From Methylocaldum sp. 14B (GTDB lineage: Bacteria; Pseudomonadota; Gammaproteobacteria; Methylococcales; Methylococcaceae), in contig NZ_MSCV01000009.1 of NCBI RefSeq assembly GCF_002005105.1, positions 1 to 64,000 on the forward strand: a DNA stretch of 64,000 bases, read 5' to 3'. Under the pieces are notes generated by a model. It did not search any database and had not been told where the DNA came from. It saw nothing but the letters and a program-made list of their open reading frames with translations. Below, in pieces: positions 35,914-46,464 of this stretch (the first letter of the stretch is position 1; every line of letters begins with the position of its first letter). Made by a program: the position numbers and the translations under genes.

Positions 35914-37203
35914 ATGGCAGACACAGCAAAGCTCGAACTGGACGGAAAACGGTTCGATATTCCCGTCGTCACCGGTACGGAGAACGAAAAAGGGCTGGAT
36001 ATTACCCGGCTCCAGGCATCGACCGGTTACATCACCGTCGATCCCGGTTACGCCAATACAGGCTCCTGCACATCCGCCATCACCTACATCGACGGCGACA
36101 AAGGAATTCTCCGCTACCGCGGGATCGACATTGCCGAGCTCTGCGAGAAGTCGACGTTCATGGAAGTCTGCTATTTGCTCATTTACGGCGAGTTGCCGAA
36201 CGCCGAGCAATTTACGAAATTCAAGGACAAGGTCCTTTTCCACTCGCTGATTCACGAGGACATGAAGAGCTTCTTCACCTCGTACCCCGGCCATGCCCAT
36301 CCCATGGCCATTCTTTCGGCAATGGTGTGTTCCCTCTCGGTTTATCATCCGGAACTGTTGAAACCGGATCAGTCGCCGCACGAGCGGGACCAAACCATTA
36401 CCCGGCTCCTGTCCAAAGTGCGCGTGCTGGCCGCCTTCGCCTACAAGCGATCGGTGGGTGAAGCTTTTGTCTACAGCCGTCCGGAACTGGACTACCTCTC
36501 CAACTTCCTGCACATGATGTTCACGACGCCGGTCAAACTGTACGAGCCGGACGAGGTGACGCGCAAGGCGCTGGACGTATTGTTCATCCTGCATGCCGAC
36601 CACGAGCAGAATTGCTCCACCTCGACCGTTCGCATGGTGGGATCTTCCAAGGCCAACCTTTTTGCATCCATTTCGGCCGGCATCTGCGCCTTGTGGGGTC
36701 CGCTGCACGGCGGCGCCAACCAGGCTGTGATCGAAATGCTGGAGGCGATCGCGGCCGACGGCGGAAACTACAAGAAATTCATCGACAAGGCCAAGGATAA
36801 AAACGATCCATTTCGACTGATGGGGTTCGGACACCGAATCTACAAGAATTACGACCCCAGGGCGCAGATCATCAAAAAGCACTGCGACGAAGTACTCGGA
36901 AAGCTGGGCATTCACGACCCGATTCTCGAAATCGCCAAGGGTCTAGAGGAAGTGGCGCTCACCGATCCCTACTTCATCGAGCGCAAGCTTTACCCCAATG
37001 TCGATTTCTATTCGGGAATCCTCTACCGTGCCATGCGGATTCCGACGAACATGTTTACCGTAATGTTCGCTTTGGGAAGACTGCCTGGCTGGATTGCTCA
37101 CTGGAAGGAAATGATCGAGGAACCCGGCATGAGAATCGCGCGGCCCCGCCAGATATACATCGGCGAAAGGCAACGGGCCTATAAACCCATGAACGACAGG
37201 TAG
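35914..37203 (+). CDS. gltA: Citrate synthase (type II, hexameric)
   Basis: A 429-residue enzyme that condenses acetyl-CoA and oxaloacetate. Catalytic His and Asp lie in LHGGANQAVIEML, MGFGHRIYKNYDPRA and YPNVDFYSGILYRAM. The N-terminal extension of about 60 residues marks the NADH-regulated Gram-negative type. It is divergent from truA. The ribosome binding site is weak (AGGG at long spacing). Confidence 0.96.
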   Translation: MADTAKLELDGKRFDIPVVTGTENEKGLDITRLQASTGYITVDPGYANTGSCTSAITYIDGDKGILRYRGIDIAELCEKSTFMEVCYLLIYGELPNAEQFTKFKDKVLFHSLIHEDMKSFFTSYPGHAHPMAILSAMVCSLSVYHPELLKPDQSPHERDQTITRLLSKVRVLAAFAYKRSVGEAFVYSRPELDYLSNFLHMMFTTPVKLYEPDEVTRKALDVLFILHADHEQNCSTSTVRMVGSSKANLFASISAGICALWGPLHGGANQAVIEMLEAIAADGGNYKKFIDKAKDKNDPFRLMGFGHRIYKNYDPRAQIIKKHCDEVLGKLGIHDPILEIAKGLEEVALTDPYFIERKLYPNVDFYSGILYRAMRIPTNMFTVMFALGRLPGWIAHWKEMIEEPGMRIARPRQIYIGERQRAYKPMNDR

Positions 37204-37429
37204 AATCCGTCTTCGAATTATGCTTTGCTCCCGGTCCGACGGGGACATCCGAACCGGGCGCGTAGCATCGGCGCTTGCCCGCCATTGACCGCTTCCGAAC
37301 GCATCGCCCACCGGCAAAGCGGCCGCTGACGTTTACCGCTTCGGACTTCCGGCTTCTTTCGATCGCCTTGGGGCAACCCGATGCTGTTTATTGAGTCAAA
37401 TTTGATACAAGGGTTATCGTATCGCCGTC

Positions 37430-38524
37430 TTGAATCGAAAATCGCACGTCATTGCCTGGCTTGCTTCCCACTTTCTCGTCCTGTCCTTTCTTTCCGCGTC
37501 AGCCGCCGAAGAAAGCCTGTGCAAACCTGAATCGGCCCCAGCGGCCGCATCGACTCCCGTTCGTTCGCCGACTCGGGTATTGCTTATTCCCCTCTTAAGA
37601 AAAGATCCGGATTCCGCGGAAAACGAACGCTGGCCAGAACGCCCGGCGGCGGAAATCGAGGCTTTTTATCGAACCAGCTTCTCCGCACAAGTCACTTGGT
37701 TGCGGGATGTCCGCAAATGGGAGGACTACTACCGCAAGGCCGATATGTTGGCGCAGCGCTCGGCGCCTTTCGACCGAGTGATTCTTATCGGACACGGCGG
37801 ATATGACGGACCGATTCTGAACGGTCATATCATTCAGAACGCGCTCACCATCGAGGGAGATCACGCTAAAGCGACCCGGATCGTCGAGGCGCAGCCCGGA
37901 GTTGCGGAGATTTTCACCGTTACCTATGACATCCGCCAGAATCGGGAATTCAGCAGCTTCATGGACGGCCGTTGGAAAGAACTTTCCCGAAAAGATTCTA
38001 CGGAAATCAGAAATATTCTGATAAGCAAAGAGCGCAGACTCCAACCCTTGGATACCGCTTGCCTGCAGCGCCAATGTTCGGCCGCGATGCTGGCCTCCAT
38101 TCCGAACGATACCGATCGGGATCTCAAGCGCGCAGCCTGCGAATCCATATGCAGAGTTCCGCTCTTCGTTTTGCGCTCATTCGAAGAGCTTAGCCCGGAG
38201 CGGTTTCGAAACTTCGTCCAAAGTTTGCGTTCTCTCGTCAAGCCGAACGGCTTGATCGTGCTCGGCATGTGCAATCCGGGCAGCAGCGTACCGGAGAGAG
38301 AATCTCCCTGGGATGTCGGCGGTGCCTTGGTACACTCGAAGCTTGCCTCCGGCCCTCATCAAACCTATGTACACTTGCTCGCTACCGCGACCGGGCGGAG
38401 CGTAGCCGGCCCCATCGGCAAGACCAGTGCCGAGGATGTCGTGAACCGGGTGACGCTGTTCGAAGAGCGGCGACCCCAACGATATCTGCGCATTGTCGCT
38501 CCGACCGAACGCTGCGCTCCCTGA
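37430..38524 (+). CDS. Secreted protein with clan CD (caspase/CHAT-like) peptidase features
   Basis: A 364-residue protein with an N-terminal signal peptide (hydrophobic WLASHFLVLSFLSASAAEE, residues 10-28). After it, FDRVILIGHGGYDGPILNG places His122 after a hydrophobic strand. Much later, PNGLIVLGMCNPGSS places Cys281 after a second strand. This strand-HG ... strand-C order is that of caspase-fold peptidases, though 150 residues separate the pair, longer than usual. The start is a TTG with no strong ribosome binding site. A periplasmic peptidase role is an inference; no named family is recognised. Confidence 0.5.
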   Translation: MNRKSHVIAWLASHFLVLSFLSASAAEESLCKPESAPAAASTPVRSPTRVLLIPLLRKDPDSAENERWPERPAAEIEAFYRTSFSAQVTWLRDVRKWEDYYRKADMLAQRSAPFDRVILIGHGGYDGPILNGHIIQNALTIEGDHAKATRIVEAQPGVAEIFTVTYDIRQNREFSSFMDGRWKELSRKDSTEIRNILISKERRLQPLDTACLQRQCSAAMLASIPNDTDRDLKRAACESICRVPLFVLRSFEELSPERFRNFVQSLRSLVKPNGLIVLGMCNPGSSVPERESPWDVGGALVHSKLASGPHQTYVHLLATATGRSVAGPIGKTSAEDVVNRVTLFEERRPQRYLRIVAPTERCAP

Positions 38525-38625
38525 GTGCCCCGCAACGATCGTCCAGCGGTCTCGATTGCTCCGGATTCGGTGCGACAAACTACTTCTGCGCGTAAAATTC
38601 CCGTTTTTTCCTGTCCCACACTCCG

Positions 38626-40524
38626 ATGGCTTTAATCACCTTCCGCAATATACACGTCAGCTTCGGTCAGCCTCTGCTGGACGGAATCGGCTTTTCCCTG
38701 GAAAAAGGCGAGCGGGTGTGCCTCGTCGGGCGCAATGGAGCGGGGAAATCCACGTTGCTCAAACTTTTGACAGGCGATTTGATTCCGGATGAAGGGGAAA
38801 TCATCGATCAAGAGGGCTTGCGCATCGCCCGGCTCGATCAGGAAGTCCCGCTGGACGCCACCGGCAGCGTGTTCGACGTCGTTGCAGGCGGGTTGGGCGA
38901 TACGGGCGAGTTGATCCGCCGGTTTCATGACGTATCCCATCGCGTTGCGAGCCATTCCGACTCGACGGCCTTGGCGGAATTGGAGCAATGCCAGCACGCG
39001 ATCGATGCCATCGGCGGCTGGGATCTCCACCGGAAAGTCGAATCCTTGCTGTCTAAGCTCGACCTGCCGGTGGATACCGATGTCGAGTCTCTGTCGGGCG
39101 GCCTGAAACGCCGGGTGCTGCTCGCCCGAGCCCTAGTCTCAGAGCCCGACGTATTATTGCTCGACGAGCCCACCAACCACCTCGATCTCGCGGCGATTCT
39201 TTGGCTGGAGGAATTTCTGCTCGGTTGGCCGGGAACTTTGATCTTCATCACCCACGACCGGATGTTCCTGCAAAGGCTGGCAACCCGGATTATCGAGCTC
39301 GACCGGGGCAAGCTGTTCGACTGGCCCGGCGATTACGCCACCTATCTGAAGCGCAAGGAAGAACAACTGAACGCCGAAGCCAAGGCTCAATCGGAATTCG
39401 ATAAAAGGCTCGCGCAGGAAGAAGCCTGGATTCGCGAAGGCATCAAGGCGCGCCGCACCCGCAACATGGGCCGGGTACGGCGTCTGCTCGACATGCGCCA
39501 GGAACGCGCGGAACGGCGGGGCCGTACCGGCCAGGTCAGCATGCTGCTGCAGCAGGCGGAAAAGTCCGGACGACTGGTGGTGGAAGCCGAGAACGTTCGC
39601 TTCGATTACGGCGGTCAACCGATCGTGCGCGATTTTTCCACCACGATCCTGCGGGGCGACAAGGTCGGCATCATCGGGCCCAACGGCTGCGGCAAGACCA
39701 CCCTGCTTCGCCTGATGCTGGGCGAACTGCAACCGACGTCGGGCCGCATCCGTCTTGGAACCAACCTGCAAATCGCCTATTTCGACCAGTACCGGGCACA
39801 GCTCGAGGAAGAAAAATCGGTGATCGACAATGTCGCCCAAGGCAGCGACCGGGTGAGCGTCAACGGGCGCAACGTTCACGCCATCGGCTACCTCAAGGAT
39901 TTCCTCTTCACTCCCGAACGGGCACGTCAGCCGGTGAAGTCGCTTTCGGGGGGCGAGCGCAACCGCCTCCTGCTCGCGCGGCTGTTCACTCAGCCCGCGA
40001 ATCTCCTGGTGCTCGACGAACCCACCAACGATCTGGACGCGGACACGCTGGAACTGCTGGAAGAACTGTTGACCGATTACGACGGCACCGTATTGCTGGT
40101 GAGCCACGACCGGGCGTTCCTGAACAACCTCGTCACCAGCGTGCTGGCGTTCGAAGGCGACGGCATTGTCAACGATTACGTGGGCGGCTACGACGACTGG
40201 GTGCGGCAACGCCCGGCACCTCAGCCCGCCCCGGCAAAGCCGGCCGTTGAAAAACCGATTCCGCCCAAGCCGGTCAAGGAAAAGCTGAGAAAGTTGAGCT
40301 TCAAGGAACAGCGCGAACTCGAGGCTTTGCCCCAGCAGATCGAGGCGCTCGAAACCGAAATAGCCTCATTGAATGAAGCGATCTCCCGCCCCGAGTTCTA
40401 TCAGCAGACGAAAGACACCATTACCGGAACCCAGGCCCGGCTGGCGGAATTGCAGCAGACGGTGGAGGCGGCGTATATGCGCTGGGAAGAACTGGAGGCC
40501 TTGCGGGAACAGCTGAGCACTTGA
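38626..40524 (+). CDS. uup: ABC-F ATPase Uup
   Basis: A 632-residue soluble protein with two ABC domains: Walker A GRNGAGKSTL and GPNGCGKTTL, signatures LSGGLKRR and LSGGERNR, Walker B LLLDEPTNHLD and LVLDEPTNDLD. The interdomain linker and a C-terminal coiled coil (LEALPQQIEALETEIASLNE) identify Uup. ABC-F proteins act on ribosomes; Uup also influences transposon excision and branched DNA in E. coli. Confidence 0.94.
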   Translation: MALITFRNIHVSFGQPLLDGIGFSLEKGERVCLVGRNGAGKSTLLKLLTGDLIPDEGEIIDQEGLRIARLDQEVPLDATGSVFDVVAGGLGDTGELIRRFHDVSHRVASHSDSTALAELEQCQHAIDAIGGWDLHRKVESLLSKLDLPVDTDVESLSGGLKRRVLLARALVSEPDVLLLDEPTNHLDLAAILWLEEFLLGWPGTLIFITHDRMFLQRLATRIIELDRGKLFDWPGDYATYLKRKEEQLNAEAKAQSEFDKRLAQEEAWIREGIKARRTRNMGRVRRLLDMRQERAERRGRTGQVSMLLQQAEKSGRLVVEAENVRFDYGGQPIVRDFSTTILRGDKVGIIGPNGCGKTTLLRLMLGELQPTSGRIRLGTNLQIAYFDQYRAQLEEEKSVIDNVAQGSDRVSVNGRNVHAIGYLKDFLFTPERARQPVKSLSGGERNRLLLARLFTQPANLLVLDEPTNDLDADTLELLEELLTDYDGTVLLVSHDRAFLNNLVTSVLAFEGDGIVNDYVGGYDDWVRQRPAPQPAPAKPAVEKPIPPKPVKEKLRKLSFKEQRELEALPQQIEALETEIASLNEAISRPEFYQQTKDTITGTQARLAELQQTVEAAYMRWEELEALREQLST

Positions 40525-40799
40525 GCCGGCGCCCACAGGCTCATTTTCCGTAGTGGTCCCAATGCTCCCGAAACAGAGCGTGCTCGCTGATCGGACTTCG
40601 CGACGACCGCGACGGCGGCGGCCGCCGCCTATTGCGGTCTGGGCTATACCGCCGTCTTCTGGGGCGACGCGCCCGAGCGTATCGACGGCAACTACCGCAT
40701 CACCCGCATGCTGCAAGCCGAGACCATGTTCACCGGCGATCCCGACAGAGCTTCGATGGATCATGGTATACAGGCGGTCTGCGAGGACCTGCGGCTCAG

Positions 40800-41638
40800 G
40801 GTCGCCATCCCTACCCCATCCGCCTGTGCTCTAGGCGCATTGGGGCATGCGCTGCCGGCGCGGGAACTTCAGCGGTTGGCATCGGCATTCGCCATGATCT
40901 TCCGGGTGTCGGCAAGAATCTCCAGGACCATCTCCACACGAGGGTGCGCTGCGAGATCAGGCAACCGCTTACCTTCGCCCCACTTCCAGAGGAGCAAAAG
41001 GCCGCAGCGCTGCGGGAATACGAAGCGAACCGAAGCGGCGCGCTGGTTTCGAATTTCCTCGAGGCGAGGGCCTTCGTCAAAAGCCGTCCGGAAGAGACGA
41101 TTCCCGGACTACAGCTGTTCTTCCTGATGACCCTGCCGCCCGATTATCCCGAAGCGGGAGCCACCAACCGGCACGGCATCACGTTCACCGCCTACATCAA
41201 TCGGCCCCTGAGCCGCGGAGAGGTCACGCTGGCCTCGGCGATCCGCTCGACCGGCCGGTCATCGACCCCAACTACCTGAGCCATTCCGACGATGTGCGCT
41301 GCGCCGTCGCCGGCATATGCTGGAACCTCGAGATTCTCTACGCGAAAGCCTTCGATGACATTCGGGGCAAGGAGGTGGCACCGGGAGCACATCTCCGAAG
41401 CGACGCGGATCTCGAATCCTTCGTGAGGCGTACGGCCTCCACCACCTGGCACCCGGCCGGCACCTGCAAGATGGGCCACGACGCCATGGCGGTCGTCGAT
41501 TCCCGCTTGAAGGTGCACGCAATCGAGGGACTGCGGGCGGTCGATGCTTCGATCATGCCGACCATCGTGAGCGGCAACACCAATGCGCCGACGATCATGA
41601 TCGCCGAGAAGGCAGCGGATCTGCTTCGGAACGGCTAG
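40800..41638 (+). pseudogene. GMC-family FAD oxidoreductase remnant
   Basis: Pieces of the C-terminal half of a choline-dehydrogenase-like GMC oxidoreductase are spread over different frames: PARELQRL near 40860, then HDLPGVGKNLQDHLHTRVRC and ITFTAYINRPLSRGEVTLAS to about 41250, then YLSHSDDVRCAV and TWHPAGTCKMGHDAM with the His-rich active-site end to 41638. At least two frameshifts and loss of the FAD-binding N-terminus make it non-functional. The 250 bases upstream (from 40545) encode no intact protein and may be a fused fragment of another gene. Confidence 0.8.
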
Positions 41639-41683
41639 AGCGTTTTCCGGTTTGGCGTAGAGCCCGAAGTAGGTCGGCAATCC
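41639..41683 (+). repeat. Inverted repeat, left copy, flanking nrtA
   Basis: Forty-five bases (starting AGCGTTTTCCGGTTTGGCGT) match the reverse complement of 43604-43648 with two or three differences. It continues into the palindrome GTAGGTCGGCAATCC-GTTGCCGACCTAC (41669-41696), a dispersed repeat also seen at 43530 and 63628. Confidence 0.85.
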
Positions 41684-41894
41684 GTTGCCGACCTACGAAT
41701 TTCCGGTCCTCGCCTACGCGCGCAGCCCTTCCGGATGCATTGCGTGTTTCATATTCGTGCGGCATCCCTGCATTGGTGCACGGAAGGTCGACGAGTTCTG
41801 CCAATAAGCTGATCGCAAAGGCTCGAATATCCATAGCTCCGTGACTTTCCGGCGCCTGGCATACCTTCTGCTTCCATGATTCATTGAACAAGCT

Positions 41895-41972
41895 GCGCGC
41901 CAAAGGCGGCGCGCGAAAAATCGACAACGGCGTCTCGCTGCCATCGATGATGGCAGCCAGGCGCTTTTTTTT
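41895..41972 (+). promoter_or_regulatory. ANTAR-type antitermination leader of nrtA
   Basis: First hairpin GCGCGCC-AAAGGC-GGCGCGC (41895-41914). Second, short hairpin GAC-AACGGC-GTC (41923-41934). Both loops have six bases with A at position 1 and G at position 4, the pattern bound by ANTAR proteins. The 3' arm of the second hairpin is part of a strong terminator: GCGTCT ... GCTGCCATC-gat-GATGGCAGC ... AGGCGC-T8 (41930-41972), so the two structures exclude each other. A NasT-like protein would allow nrtA expression. Confidence 0.8.
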
Positions 41973-42000
41973 GCCCGACGATAAACACTGGAGCACAAAA

Positions 42001-43434
42001 ATGGGAGACAAAAAGGCTGTACGAGGAGAGGGGGGCCAAAGGGCCGGCGTCGGTAGACGCGGGTTTATGCAGCAGGCGGCCGGCATGGCCATGGCGGTTG
42101 CGCTTTGCGCGATGATGGCGGCGGGTCCCCACGAGGCGCAAGCGGAGGTGGGGCCACCGGAAAAAGTTTCGCTCAAGTTCGGCTTCATCAAGCTGACCGA
42201 TATGGTGCCGCTGGCGATCGCCTACGAGAACGGCTATTTCGAGGACGAGGGGCTGTCCGTCACGCTCGAAGCCCAGGCCAACTGGAAAGTGCTGCTCGAT
42301 CGGGTGATCTCGGGCGAATTGGACGGCGCCCACATGCTGGCCGGGCAACCCATAGGAGCAACGATCGGCTTCGGCACCCAGGCCGACGTCATCACCGCCT
42401 TCAGCATGGACCTCAACGGCAACGGCATCACCGTTTCCAACGCCGTTTGGGAGGAATTGAAGAAGAAGCTGCCGATGAAGGACGGCAAGCCGGTGCATCC
42501 CATCGACCCCAAATACCTCAAGACGGTCGTCGACGGTTACAAGAAAAAGGGCAAGCCCTTCAACATGGGCGTGGTGTTCCCGGTATCCACCCACAATTAT
42601 GAATTGCGTTACTGGCTGGCGGCAGGCGGCATGAATCCGGGCTATTACGCGCCCACCAAGGGCGACATCAGCGGCACGCTCAAGGCCGATGTGCTGATAT
42701 CGGTGACGCCGCCGCCGCAGATGCCGGCCACCATGGAAGCGGGCACCATCGACGGCTATTGCGTGGGCGAGCCCTGGAACCAGCAGGCCGTGTTCAAGGG
42801 GATCGGCGTGCCGGTGGCCACCGACTACGAGGTCCAGGTGAACAATCCGGAGAAGGTGTTCGGCGTCACCAAAGCCTGGGCGGACGCCAATCCCAACACC
42901 CATATCCGCGTGGTGAAGGCGCTGATCCGCGCCGGGTACTGGCTGGATGCAGAGAACAACAAGAACCGCGCCGAGGCTGTGAAAATCATCTCGAAACCGA
43001 ACTACGTGGGTGCGGACGAAGCGGTGATCGCCAACAGCATGACCGGCACCTTCGAATACGAAAAGGGCGACAAGCGCGAGGCACCCGATTTCAACGTGTT
43101 CTTCCGTTATCACGCCACCTACCCCTACTACTCCGATGCCATCTGGTACCTCACCCAGATGCGCCGCTGGGGCCAGATTCCCGAGGCCAAGCCCGATTCC
43201 TGGTACATGGAGACGGCGAAGAAAGTCTATCGTCCGGACATTTACGCCGCCGCGGCCAAAGAGTTGATTGCCGAAGGCAAGCTTAGCGCTCAGGACTTTC
43301 CCGATTTCGACAAGGAGACCGGATTCAAGGGCCCGCAAAAAGGTTTCATCGACGGCATCGTCTACGACGGGCGTAAACCCAACGATTACCTGAAGCAGTT
43401 CAAGATCGGCCTCAAGGGCAACGAAAAGCCGTAA
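42001..43434 (+). CDS. nrtA: Nitrate ABC transporter substrate-binding protein (NrtA/CmpA-like)
   Basis: A 477-residue binding protein with a twin-arginine signal ([19 protein letters not shown], residues 18-36). The mature part begins with the family block [20 protein letters not shown], and [19 protein letters not shown] and [20 protein letters not shown] line the anion site. It should bind nitrate or nitrite in the periplasm for NrtB-NrtC/D. The ATG at 42001 follows GGAG; a longer frame upstream is the leader. Expression is likely controlled by the ANTAR leader. Confidence 0.92.
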   Translation: MGDKKAVRGEGGQRAGVGRRGFMQQAAGMAMAVALCAMMAAGPHEAQAEVGPPEKVSLKFGFIKLTDMVPLAIAYENGYFEDEGLSVTLEAQANWKVLLDRVISGELDGAHMLAGQPIGATIGFGTQADVITAFSMDLNGNGITVSNAVWEELKKKLPMKDGKPVHPIDPKYLKTVVDGYKKKGKPFNMGVVFPVSTHNYELRYWLAAGGMNPGYYAPTKGDISGTLKADVLISVTPPPQMPATMEAGTIDGYCVGEPWNQQAVFKGIGVPVATDYEVQVNNPEKVFGVTKAWADANPNTHIRVVKALIRAGYWLDAENNKNRAEAVKIISKPNYVGADEAVIANSMTGTFEYEKGDKREAPDFNVFFRYHATYPYYSDAIWYLTQMRRWGQIPEAKPDSWYMETAKKVYRPDIYAAAAKELIAEGKLSAQDFPDFDKETGFKGPQKGFIDGIVYDGRKPNDYLKQFKIGLKGNEKP

Positions 43435-43500
43435 CCCTGGAAACGGCAGTTGACCGCTTCGATGCACGAGAAAAGCCCGCTGCCGTTTCCAGGGCCTTTT
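43435..43500 (+). terminator. Long-stem hairpin after nrtA
   Basis: A perfect 15-base stem, CCCTGGAAACGGCAG (43435-43449) and CTGCCGTTTCCAGGG (43480-43494), ends in CCTTTT. It starts right after the nrtA stop. It probably reduces read-through to nrtB or protects nrtA mRNA, so that the binding protein is made in excess. Confidence 0.7.
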
Positions 43501-43529
43501 CACCGCGGTTTGCCGAGCGTCGGAAATGC

Positions 43530-43648
43530 GTAGGTCGGCAATCCCTTGCCGACGGCGTGTGTCGGAAGGGTCGCGACTAAAGCGACCGTTTGCGATTGGG
43601 AATGGATTGCCGACCTACTTCGGGAGCTACGCCAAACCGGAAAACGCT
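43530..43648 (-). repeat. Dispersed repeat and right inverted copy flanking nrtA
   Basis: It contains GTAGGTCGGCAATCCCTTGC (43530-43549, in a palindrome to 43553) and, at 43604-43648, the inverted partner of 41639-41683. The segment separates nrtA from nrtB and may be a non-autonomous mobile repeat. Confidence 0.75.
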
Positions 43649-43730
43649 TTGGGTAACCAGCGAAACCATCTTCATTCAGTCACGTCGAAGGCCCTTGCGC
43701 TGCGCGGGCTCTCCGACAGGGAGGATCAAC

Positions 43731-44723
43731 ATGACGGCACAAACATTATTGCAACGATTGGGCACTCTGACACAGGCCAACGCCAACGGGGATTCGAAAC
43801 TGGCGGCCATCTTCCACAGCAACTGGCCGCCCCTATTCGGCATCGCCCTCTTTCTGGTGCTCTGGCACGTGGGAGCCGCCGGAGTCAAAACCTCGCTCGG
43901 GGAACTGCCGGGTCCCGCGGCGGTGTGGGAACAAACCCAGAACCTGTACCAGGAACACATCGCGGAACGGGAACGCGAGGCCGCGTTCTACGAACGTCAG
44001 GAAAAGCGCAAGGAGCGGTTCTTGGCGGAAAATCCGGGCAAGGAATTCACCCCGCTGCCGTACACCGGCAAGCCGACCTACCTGGACCAGATCTTTACCA
44101 GTCTTTACACGGTGTTCGCCGGATTCACCATGGCGACCTTGGTCGCCGTGCCGCTGGGAATCCTGTGCGGCCTGAGCAAATCCTTCCAGAACGCGATCAA
44201 TCCGCTGATCCAGATCTTTCGGCCGGTGTCGCCTCTGGCCTGGCTGCCCATCGTCACCCTGGTGGTGAGTGCGGTATACGTGACGAGCGGCACGCCCATG
44301 TTCGAGAAATCCTTCATCATCTCGGCTATCACCGTGACCCTGTGCTCGCTCTGGCCGACCCTGATCAATACGGCCGTCGGGGTTGCCTCCATCGACAAGG
44401 ACCTCATCAACGTGTCCAAGGTGCTGCGGCTTTCCACCCGCACCAAGGTGATGAAGATCGTCATTCCGTCCTCGCTCAAGCTCATCTTCACGGGGCTCCG
44501 CCTGTCCCTGGGTGTGGGCTGGATGGTGCTGATCGCGGCGGAGATGCTGGCCCAGAACCCCGGCCTCGGAAAATTCGTGTGGGACGAATTCCAGAACGGC
44601 AGTTCGCAGTCGCTAGGGCGCATCATGGTGGCCGTATTCACCATCGGCTTCGTCGGCTTTCTGCTGGACCGCATCATGCAGACCTTGCAGCAACTGGTCA
44701 GCTTCGGCGAGCGTTCAAGCTAA
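43731..44723 (+). CDS. nrtB: Nitrate ABC transporter permease
   Basis: A 330-residue membrane protein with about six helices and the binding-protein-dependent permease fold. An N-terminal charged, coiled insertion follows the first helix ([19 protein letters not shown]). The EAA-type loop is in [20 protein letters not shown]. It forms the channel for nitrate. GGGAGG precedes the ATG. It is 10 bases from the ATPase gene. Confidence 0.93.
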   Translation: MTAQTLLQRLGTLTQANANGDSKLAAIFHSNWPPLFGIALFLVLWHVGAAGVKTSLGELPGPAAVWEQTQNLYQEHIAEREREAAFYERQEKRKERFLAENPGKEFTPLPYTGKPTYLDQIFTSLYTVFAGFTMATLVAVPLGILCGLSKSFQNAINPLIQIFRPVSPLAWLPIVTLVVSAVYVTSGTPMFEKSFIISAITVTLCSLWPTLINTAVGVASIDKDLINVSKVLRLSTRTKVMKIVIPSSLKLIFTGLRLSLGVGWMVLIAAEMLAQNPGLGKFVWDEFQNGSSQSLGRIMVAVFTIGFVGFLLDRIMQTLQQLVSFGERSS

Positions 44724-44733
44724 GGAGTCCAAT

Positions 44734-46464
44734 ATGTTAAGCCTACAACGCATCTACACCGACGATTTCGACAACCAGCCGCCCGAGGAGCAGGCGCCGC
44801 GGAACGTAGCGCTGGAACTCAAAGGCGTCGGCAAGGGCTACGGCACCGGCGCCCGCCGGACCGAGGTGCTGAACGACATCAACCTCCGTATCGAGGAGGG
44901 AGAGTTCGTCGCCATCGTCGGTTTCTCCGGCAGTGGCAAGACCACCCTCATCTCCCTCATGGCGGGTCTCATCGAGGCCGACGCCGGCGAACTGCTGTGC
45001 AACGGCAGGCCGATCGAAGGTCCGGGACCCGACCGGGGCGTCGTGTTCCAGAACTATTCGCTGATGCCCTGGATGACCGTGCGCCAGAACGTGGCGCTGG
45101 CGGTCGACCAGGTGTTCAAGGATGCGCCCAAGGCGGAGAGAGCAGCGCGGGTCGAGAAATACATTGCCATGGTGAATCTCACCCCCGCCATGGACAAGCG
45201 TCCCGCCGAACTTTCCGGCGGCATGAGACAGCGGGTTTCGGTGGCGCGCGCGCTGGCGGCTTCGCCCGACATCCTGCTGCTCGACGAACCCCTGAGCGCT
45301 CTGGATGCGTTGACTCGTTCCAAGCTCCAGGACGAAATCATCCGCATCTGGCGCCAGGAAAAGAAGACCGTCGTGCTCATCACCAACGACGTGGACGAGG
45401 GCATCATCATGGCGGACCGCATCATTCCGCTGAAGCCCGGCCCGAACGCAACCCTGGGACCGGAATTCAGGGTCGCCCTGCCCCGTCCGCGCGACCGCCA
45501 GGCCATCAACCATTCCCCGGAGTTCAAGCGCATCCGGCGCGAGGTAACTCAATATCTCATGCAAATCAGCCATGAGCGGGAAGTTGCGACTTCCGACAAC
45601 ATCATCAGCTTGCCGACGGTCCTTCCCAACACCGCACGCGAACACCAGGCTCCCGACATCAAGCCGGTTCCGGCAAAAGCCGGTTTGGAGCGCTACGTGG
45701 AATTCTCCCGCGTCTCCAAGATCTATCCGAGCCGCAAGGGTCCCATCAAGGTCGTCGACGGCTTCGATCTCAAAATCCGCAAGGGCGAATTCATTTCCAT
45801 CATCGGCCACTCCGGCTGCGGCAAATCGACGGTGCTGTCCATGGTGGCGGGTCTCAACGACATCAGCGAGGGCGGCATCGTCCTCGACGGCCGGGAAGTG
45901 GTCACCGCCGGCCCGGACCGCGGCATCGTATTCCAGGCGCCCAGCCTGGTGCCCTGGCTCACGGCGTACGAGAACGTCTGTCTGGGGGTGGAACAGGTCT
46001 ATCCCCACGCCAGTAAGAAAGAGCGCATAGCCATCGTCGAGCACTATCTCAGCCGGGTCGGCCTGACCGACGCCAGGGACAAGAAAGCCAGCGAGCTGTC
46101 CAACGGCATGAAACAGCGGGTGGGCATCGCCCGGGCATTCGCGCTATCCCCCAAGCTGCTGCTGCTGGACGAGCCGTTCGGGATGCTCGATTCCCTCACC
46201 CGATGGGACTTGCAGGAAGTACTGATGGAGGTGTGGACCCGGACCAAACTGACCGCCATCATGGTGACTCACGACGTGGACGAGGCCATTCTGCTCGCCG
46301 ACCGCGTGGTGATGATGACCAACGGGCCGAACGCGAAAGTCGGCAAGATCCTCGAGATCGACCTGCCCCGCCCCCGTACCCGCACCATGCTGCTCGAACA
46401 CCCGAACTACTACGAATTGCGCGAGCAGTTGCTCACCTTCCTGGCGGAGTGCGATCACAGTTGA
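44734..46464 (+). CDS. Nitrate ABC transporter, fused double ATPase (NrtC/NrtD-like)
   Basis: A 576-residue protein with two complete ABC cassettes in one chain. Walker A motifs are GFSGSGKTT (about residue 68) and GHSGCGKST (about 360), signatures LSGGMRQR and LSNGMKQR, Walker [13 protein letters not shown] and [12 protein letters not shown]. Cyanobacterial transporters split these into NrtC, with a fused binding domain, and NrtD; here the binding domain is absent and both ATPases are joined by a linker of about 60 residues. Confidence 0.93.
   Translation: MLSLQRIYTDDFDNQPPEEQAPRNVALELKGVGKGYGTGARRTEVLNDINLRIEEGEFVAIVGFSGSGKTTLISLMAGLIEADAGELLCNGRPIEGPGPDRGVVFQNYSLMPWMTVRQNVALAVDQVFKDAPKAERAARVEKYIAMVNLTPAMDKRPAELSGGMRQRVSVARALAASPDILLLDEPLSALDALTRSKLQDEIIRIWRQEKKTVVLITNDVDEGIIMADRIIPLKPGPNATLGPEFRVALPRPRDRQAINHSPEFKRIRREVTQYLMQISHEREVATSDNIISLPTVLPNTAREHQAPDIKPVPAKAGLERYVEFSRVSKIYPSRKGPIKVVDGFDLKIRKGEFISIIGHSGCGKSTVLSMVAGLNDISEGGIVLDGREVVTAGPDRGIVFQAPSLVPWLTAYENVCLGVEQVYPHASKKERIAIVEHYLSRVGLTDARDKKASELSNGMKQRVGIARAFALSPKLLLLDEPFGMLDSLTRWDLQEVLMEVWTRTKLTAIMVTHDVDEAILLADRVVMMTNGPNAKVGKILEIDLPRPRTRTMLLEHPNYYELREQLLTFLAECDHS

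Noticed and set aside
35896-36915. 339-residue minus-strand frame opposite gltA
   Set aside because: Exactly antisense to a clearly coding citrate synthase; its composition is that of a shadow frame in GC-rich DNA.
41881-43503. 540-residue minus-strand frame opposite nrtA
   Set aside because: Shadow of the conserved nrtA sequence; no family motifs and no ribosome binding site.
44743-46044. 433-residue minus-strand frame opposite the double ATPase
   Set aside because: His- and Asp-rich shadow of ABC motifs on the other strand.
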